Positions 61,461 to 64,000 of a stretch of DNA of 64,000 bases are shown in pieces. Within the stretch, counting starts at the first letter, position 1, and every line of letters begins with the position of its first letter. The stretch is from contig AP031357.1 of NCBI GenBank assembly GCA_037833965.1, positions 21,906,001 through 21,970,000 on the forward strand, given 5' to 3'. The stretch comes from Marchantia polymorpha subsp. ruderalis. Its lineage: Eukaryota > Streptophyta > Marchantiopsida > Marchantiales > Marchantiaceae. Under the pieces are notes generated by a model. That model saw only the letters and a list, made by a program, of their open reading frames with translations, had not been told where the DNA came from and searched no databases. Made by a program: the position numbers and the translations under genes.

Positions 61461-64000
61461 TGTAATACGTGACCATTCAAAAAAGCACAACGGCCAATCA
61501 TAGTTTTATCTACAAACTTCACGCTTGGCAAGGTTCCAATCGATTAACAAGGCATAGTCATAAGCCTTTGCAGCGCCCATGTCCACGACCGGAGTCACGA
61601 GACAAGGAACGATGTTTTAGACACACAGCGATATCGGCGATGGTTGTGAACTAGGCACACTCACGAGCACAACATCTATCGACACAAATCCCGCACGCCG
61701 CATACATTGAGCTGCATTGAAGTGACGACTTATGTGATACCGATGTTCCTCGCCGTCGACGTCACAAGGTCATCTGTGGGTGAGCTTCGTCAGAAGAATG
61801 GTGTGTTCCGTCGAGGTGTTAGAATGCACAACAATAATTATATGCTCGTCAATAAGAGAATTTTCTGAGACTCGACTTTACAGTCTGGCGTTGAATGAAT
61901 GACTCATGACAAAGTGTCAGTGACTAAGTAAAAGCCCTACCGAGTTTTGAATCTCTGGCAATGGACACACCTCTTGCTTTCGGCTGGTACTTAAGTTTTC
62001 TCATACTTCAAATCATGGAATATCCATAATTTGTTCTGCAACATTCGTACCGTTCTCCGATCCATGAGCAGGACGAAGACAATAATGAGCACGCCCGGCT
62101 GGAAAATACTGGACTGTTGCATGCATGCGGAAATCTAAGATTCATGTGACTTGCTCTTATAGTATGATTCAAGCCCTCTGGGAACCATGCCACTATTCGG
62201 CTTCTCGATGCTCGTTGCTCCGTCTCTGTCACGATCCGTATTATGCTACTGTATCGATGATGTTAGGATAGCTTGAAAATACCAGGCGTTGTACAATGAA
62301 CTGAAGGTGAGATGATGGTAAACGTTCATCTGAGATACTATAAAACTCTTATACAGTATCCCAGAGAATTCTTTCCAAGAACAATGAACAATAATCGAGC
62401 GATTGATTACTCTGATGTCATGCAAGAGAGTTTTGCTGTACGATTAGGACCATTCTGATTACTTTTTCGTGGGGGTTCATCTGGTTGTCAATTGAGTGGA
62501 TTGTTTCAGATCTCCACGATTTGGAACTTACAGTTAATGCATGCATCTCTAAGAATTTCACCGAATATAGCCTAAATTAATTGCTGACTGCACGTGAAAC
62601 CGTTACATACAGAGCGGAACTGTAGAGAAGGACACGCACAAAGTCTGATGTCATTTTTGCACAATGCAGTTGATTAATGTAACCTTCTTAATGATGCATG
62701 CAGTGTACACATTCTTTTCCTCGTAGTCAGACACGAGGGTATAGCAATGAGAGCCGACTTGAGTTAGACGACTTGCATGCTTCTATACTGGTGATCTTCA
62801 GCGAAATAGTCATTTTGTGGACTTCTCTGGTGAGTATTTCGACACCTTGGCATGTGCAGGTTGTTGTTCTTTTTTCTTTGACGAAGGAAAAAAGAGAGGT
62901 AGAATTCAGAATCCGAATGATCTTTTTCAGGAACAGCAGATCCACAGCAAATCAAATCAAATATTCTACGATACATTATGAGTTTTGTTATATACGTAAT
63001 CTGAATGAGGGTTTGAATATGGATATGAACACTCCCGCATGTCATCTCTTGTTAAAATATCCTCTAGTCTACCCATAAGTCTCCTGTGAACGAGCTATGT
63101 TCAGAAATAGGTCCTGCATGCATTGCAATGCCGAAAATGAAGCAATTTTGTTAAATATTCTCCCTTTATAAAGTGCCTGGAAGACAGCGCTCGGAGGCAA
63201 GCTTATCTTCCGTCCTGAAATCCGACAGTTGCTCTCTGAAGCATCTCTTCGGCAATTCTTGACAGACGTGAGAGGCTCATTGCACAAGTGGGAAAACCAA
63301 TTCGAATTTCGAACAGCCTCTGTTTGTACCATGAATGCATCCAGGATTGAGAAATGACTCACAGGTCATTTACGGTTATAAAGGAGGCTGTTCAGGTGAT
63401 TCAACGCCAGCAGTTTCACGTTGAAACTCCAGTAGCCTATTTATGGAAAGAGAAACGGATTGGTTTGATGATGAAGAAGAGTACTGCATCATTCAAGACA
63501 GGCGAGGACGGACAGATGATTCAGACTGCAGGTAGGAAAACATGAGAATATCAATCCACCGAGACGGATGATGAGCTGAAAGGCAGAATCGAGGTTCTCG
63601 TGATACATGCAAGTGGCGCGAATTGCATGCAGACCGCTGAAGTCGTTGCTACTTGTCTCAGGGAGTCTCTAACGGATTCGCTCGTCTAACTGATTCACTG
63701 TTGCCTGTTATGCGTTCTACGTGAGAACTCTTCAACCTCCACCGATCCCAGAGCTCGTCTTCTGTCCGTGGAGTAATTGAGCGATCCCTGTGATTGAATG
63801 TTTCTTTATTGAATCCAACTGCTCATGTTAGATGTAGGTGTTCTGCTAAGCCTATCAGTTGATACCACATGAATCAGACTCGAAGAGTCATGAAGTTCAC
63901 ATGAACGTCGAAGTGCATTCATTCGAGGGGGGAACTCACATGAGTTCGAAGTGCTGTGAGGAAAGCATGAAATTCAATTCAATGTCAAGTTAACCACGTG
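61460..64000. other. Unassigned right end of window
   Basis: Composition is normal. No gene is recognised, but two plus-strand segments near the end look like exons. About 63203-63355 reads LIFRPEIRQLLSEASLRQFL and onwards; 63433-63531 is listed separately. A gene may continue past the window edge. Confidence 0.4.
63433..63531 (+). other. Orphan exon-like segment
   Basis: The segment is bounded by an acceptor (ACTCCAG) and a donor (TGCAG/GTAGGA). It encodes an acidic peptide with MERETDWFDDEEEYCIIQD. The family is unrecognised. With the open segment at 63203-63355 just upstream on the same strand, it may belong to a plus-strand gene at the window edge. Confidence 0.3.

Noticed and set aside
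1-64000. CRISPR arrays, operons, prophage or secondary-metabolite cluster
   Set aside because: The window is plant nuclear DNA; no regular spacer arrays, co-directional cistrons or clustered pathway genes are seen.

Overview
This window is plant nuclear DNA. Two of its five protein genes are chloroplast-biogenesis genes found only in photosynthetic eukaryotes: CCB2, for cytochrome b6 haem attachment, and FLN1, of the plastid RNA polymerase complex. All but one of the genes carry several short GT-AG introns, and there is a plant-type tRNA-Ala(CGC). The presence of an SMP-30/gluconolactonase-like gene and the general style suggest a seedless plant such as a bryophyte or lycophyte, but the sequence alone does not fix the species.

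Layout. 1-3274 is unassigned. 3275-4585 (+) is a single-exon P-loop GTPase with a C-terminal membrane segment. 5237-7488 (-) is CCB2 in six exons, convergent with the GTPase. 7700-19300 is a very AT-rich island holding one tRNA gene and old transposon wreckage: a foldback MITE, a copia-type LTR element and a pogo/Tigger transposase pseudogene. 19300-24250 is of normal base composition, with well-formed but unrecognised exon-like fragments. 24300-25600 is AT-rich with another foldback element. 25932-27984 (+) is FLN1. 28000-34200 has no recognised gene and includes an AT island at 30.1-32.4 kb. 34232-36519 (+) is the SMP-30-like lactonase in seven exons. 36.5-47.7 kb has no recognised gene, contains a tiny hAT-type MITE and is AT-rich at 39.7-43.2 kb. 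47766-54684 (+) is a GH51 alpha-L-arabinofuranosidase in 18 exons. From 54.7 kb to the end there are AT islands and unassigned sequence.

The genes do not form one pathway. CCB2 and FLN1 both act in chloroplast assembly, while the arabinofuranosidase acts on wall or secreted glycans. All exon models were built by hand from reading frame, splice consensus and remembered family sequences. The total coding lengths close in frame for each gene: 320, 485, 370 and 701 residues.

The clearest larger-scale pattern is the mosaic of AT islands. In the recognisable transposon relics inside them, lost catalytic and metal-binding residues and stop codons are mostly explained by C-to-T or G-to-A changes. 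This suggests that methylcytosine deamination shaped the islands. I found no convincing novel multi-gene system.
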